From Epiperipatus broadwayi (lineage: Eukaryota; Onychophora; Udeonychophora; Euonychophora; Peripatidae), in the NCBI GenBank assembly GCA_028023455.1, contig JAQFVV010006246.1, forward strand, positions 795,501 to 859,500: 64,000 nt of DNA, in the 5' to 3' direction. Positions 61,391 through 64,000 of the stretch are shown here, piece by piece. The first letter of the stretch is position 1, and the number at the start of each line of letters is the position of its first letter. A program made the translations under genes and the position numbers. Under the pieces are notes generated by a model. That model worked only from the letters and a program-made list of their open reading frames with translations. It searched no databases and was not told the origin of the DNA.

Positions 61391-61570
61391 TATTGGACGA
61401 GTAGGCACTAGATAGGGATTTTATGCACAAGCCTTCTGGCATCCATTGATTGCTCTTGTTAGCACAAGATGGCACTACTATATGGAGAGTTTTGCTATGT
61501 TTTGAAATTGTTTAATAACAATTATGTGCTAGCATGAGATAGTGAACATGTGATGTTTAGTGGTTTAACA

Positions 61571-64000
61571 TTTCATATTAACTTAAACAGTACAAGTTTT
61601 ATAGGAAAAATTAACTTAACTGATATTTTTAAAATAAATTAAGAATTTATTTAGATATACTTAACAGTTCTATAGCTAAATTTGCCTAGAAAAAAAATAA
61701 AATGTATAGTATAAAAAAAATTTCTTTTAAATATATTCACATTAGAACACATACACAGTTCTCAGTGCAAATTTTAATGCTACAATATATAATAGAAAAT
61801 CATATAACATTACAAACCTAGCCAAAAACAAATTTATACTAAAATTCTCTCACAACCATGGTTTCATCTGTTATCAGATAGATCTTTTCAAGTGAAACTC
61901 AACAAAATACAAAAAACATATTTATAGAAAACAAAATAGCTTTGCCATAATTTACTTTAAAAACCAACCATCTTTAACATCAAAGAACGTCTTCATGAGA
62001 TTGGTGATATCAAATTTAAAAACATTTTTCATCAGTGTTTTTTGTCTTTTTAATTATTTTTTTAAATAAAAGATAACTCCTGCATTGTCAAATAATATTT
62101 TATGATCAATATTTAATTCATGAATAGATAAAACTGAGTTATGATACCTGTTTTAACATGATTCTTAGAATTTTTTAATCTTTTATGAAGACTTAATTTA
62201 GTTTGATATAATAAATTTTATGACAACTGCAATGAATCTTATAAACTACATTGAAAATAGATCTGCCATCAATTGACTTTCTTTAACTATTTAATAGTGA
62301 AGGTGAATCAAGATCTTTTATCCAGGCCACATTTATACCAATAAATGAATATTCTTGTAAAATAATTTATAAATTGATGACTTGAATAATAAAAAAATAA
62401 ATTCTTATTCTGACTAACAATTAAATTGTTATTATTATCATGTCTATAGATATTTTTACTAAATATAATATTTCTAATAAATTCATGATTATAACATAAA
62501 GTAATATAATCAGAAGCAAGTTGACTCCTCAGAATATAAGTATTATTTTCAAAATGATTAAGTCTTCTATTCTAATAGTAACAATTTGATAAAAAAATTC
62601 TTATGAATAAATATTTGATAACTGTTGACAATTATGATATTTTTTTTGTTTAATAAAACAACCATAAAATAAAACATTATAAACATATCAATACTTAAAT
62701 CTAGATATTTTAATTTTTCAAACTCAAAAATATTTCTTTCAATAGTAAAATTAATATTAGAATCAAAAGCATTCAATGGATCAAAAAGTTATTCAATTTT
62801 TTTTTTCAATAACTTGCCAAAATAATCAATACAGACTGAGCACATTAAAAGAGAAATAGACCAACAATTTACCTCTCACTAATCTTATAAAATATATTAT
62901 TAGACAAAATATTTAGAATCCTTTAATAATAATAGCAAATCATGAATAACCTTAATCCTGTTTGCAGAAAGATATTCATGATTCTTTAGAATAAAAAACA
63001 CATTAATATTTTTATTTTATTAACTGATTGACACATTTTTAATATCTACATTACCAAAAACACAATCATCCTCTAAATCATTCATTATTTTATCAAATGC
63101 CTCAGAAGATACACAAAACTGATCTAAGTTCATATAATTTTTAAAATATCTTCTAAGAAATTTATAAATTTAGCAGTTCCCCCTGTAAAGTCAAAACTTC
63201 AAATTAAAAAAAACTCTAGGAGCCAAATAATCACTAGAATAACAACTTAAATAAATAGTTTTATCAAAAAATTGTCGAAAAGATGAAAAATTTATTAAAA
63301 CTTTCTAATCACTTTTTCCATTGTTTTATCATTATTTTAAAAATTTTAAAATCCACTTTTATAAAAATGAGTACAATGTTGTTTATAATCTTTTTTCTTA
63401 TTCACTAATAATTTTATCTCATCCATAGACTTGATCAAAGTTTTTAATTGTTTTTAAATAAAAAATGTCCAAATAAATAAAAATAAAAAACCTCCGATGG
63501 TGACAGTGAATCAGTTGAAATTCTTAGTGAATATAAATTGAAGATTATAAAAAGCATTGAAGCCAACACCAAAATAATTTTAGAATACTAAAGCATATTG
63601 TAAATATTTTTATCATTCTATTTTTACAAAGATAATATATTAAAAATGTTTTACTATTATACATAATTTATTATTCTATCAGATTTTAAGAATAACTATG
63701 TCTTAATATAATTTAAAGATAAAATATTAATTTTAAAACCCATAATAAAATATGTATCTATGGCACACCAATTATTCAGATTCTAGTTGGAGTGAACTAG
63801 CAATTAATTATTGACAAGATATTATATATATATAATATTGTAATGGTATAAAAAAGATAAGGGTCAATATGGAAAGATAGGAAATCATCATCATATTTGT
63901 ACAATATCAAATTATAATGAATAAATATATAACAAAAAGAGAGAAGAGATAATAAAAATGTGAAAAACAAAAAAAGAGGATAATAAACAATGAGATGCAC
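61571..64000. other. AT-rich sequence with a possible PLE reverse-transcriptase scrap
   Basis: On the minus strand, 62776-62690 reads NAFDSNINFTIER then FEKLKYLDLSIDMF, which resembles the late RT motif (N..I.FT.E....L.FLDL.I) of Penelope-type polymerases. Another frame at about 62572-62310 is open for some 80 codons (NRRLNHFENNTYILRSQLAS) without a match that I recognise. No intact ORF. (AT)n followed by TTGTAATGG occurs at 63823-63845. Confidence 0.3.

Larger units (their letters stand above)
60868..61570. mobile_element. Hammerhead-bearing inverted-repeat element
   Basis: Arms of about 190 bp (60868-61058 and 61312-61505) are near-identical reverse complements around a 250-bp spacer. A second, inner inverted pair links 61266-61315 with 61524-61570 (gtggtttaacatttcat-side motif). 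Each arm has the same hammerhead-like core, on opposite strands, so both strands of the locus encode one. There is no coding capacity. The layout is shared, in decayed form, with 5855-6471. The arrangement is compatible with a non-autonomous element mobilised by Penelope-like machinery, or with an inverted dimer of the terminal repeat of such an element. Confidence 0.7.

Noticed and set aside
1-64000. tRNA and rRNA genes
   Set aside because: No cloverleaf with A/B boxes and no rRNA-like segment was found on reading both strands, although a tRNAscan run would be more sensitive.

Overview
The window is AT-rich metazoan nuclear DNA, with introns, microsatellites and dense transposon remnants. 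The host cannot be named from the sequence. An arthropod or similar invertebrate with large introns fits, but this is inference. There is no bacterial gene organisation.

Only one host gene is clear. It is a plus-strand CUB-domain gene (cubilin-like or another multi-CUB extracellular protein). Its exons at 4193-4374 and 19532-19694 form one complete CUB domain, and 49530-49640 begins the next. All junctions have GT/AG sites and compatible phases (1-0, 0-1, 1-1), so the window is essentially two giant introns (about 15 and 30 kb) plus flanks.

The introns are stacks of mobile elements. (a) 5.9-6.5 kb holds an inverted-repeat element with a hammerhead-ribozyme-like core. (b) 6.8-8.4 kb holds a 5'-truncated RTE-type LINE with a 517-codon open reverse transcriptase. 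(c) 8.5-11.4 kb holds two Penelope-like element (PLE) copies head to head. (d) 12455-17837 holds a Ty3/Gypsy element with 658/680-bp LTRs, inserted with a 5-bp duplication into a palindromic foldback element. (e) 18.0-19.1 kb holds an old LTR-like piece. (f) 21.3-21.75 kb holds a PLE endonuclease tail. (g) 22.27-24.65 plus 29.65-30.0 kb is a diverged duplicate of intron sequence at 47.59-49.49 kb, with a LINE fragment inserted in only one copy. (h) 25.3-25.8 kb holds a 141-bp tandem repeat behind a TATA box. (i) 27976-28354 is a near-perfect palindrome. (j) 36.4-37.1 kb holds a broken piggyBac transposase start beside a CpG-rich ETS/NRF1/YY1-type promoter. (k) 38574-46710 holds a gag-only LTR element with 1.83-kb LTRs, itself invaded by a 1.6-kb hAT element with an 8-bp duplication. 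(l) 55.9-56.6 kb holds a broken coiled-coil ORF. (m) 60.87-61.57 kb holds a second, better preserved hammerhead-bearing inverted-repeat element. (n) 62.5-62.8 kb holds a possible reverse-transcriptase scrap.

The signal most worth following is the pair of inverted-repeat elements that carry hammerhead-like cores with a self-complementary ACUAGU stem III. They occur together with PLE coding remnants, the class known to carry such ribozymes and the likely source of their mobilisation.
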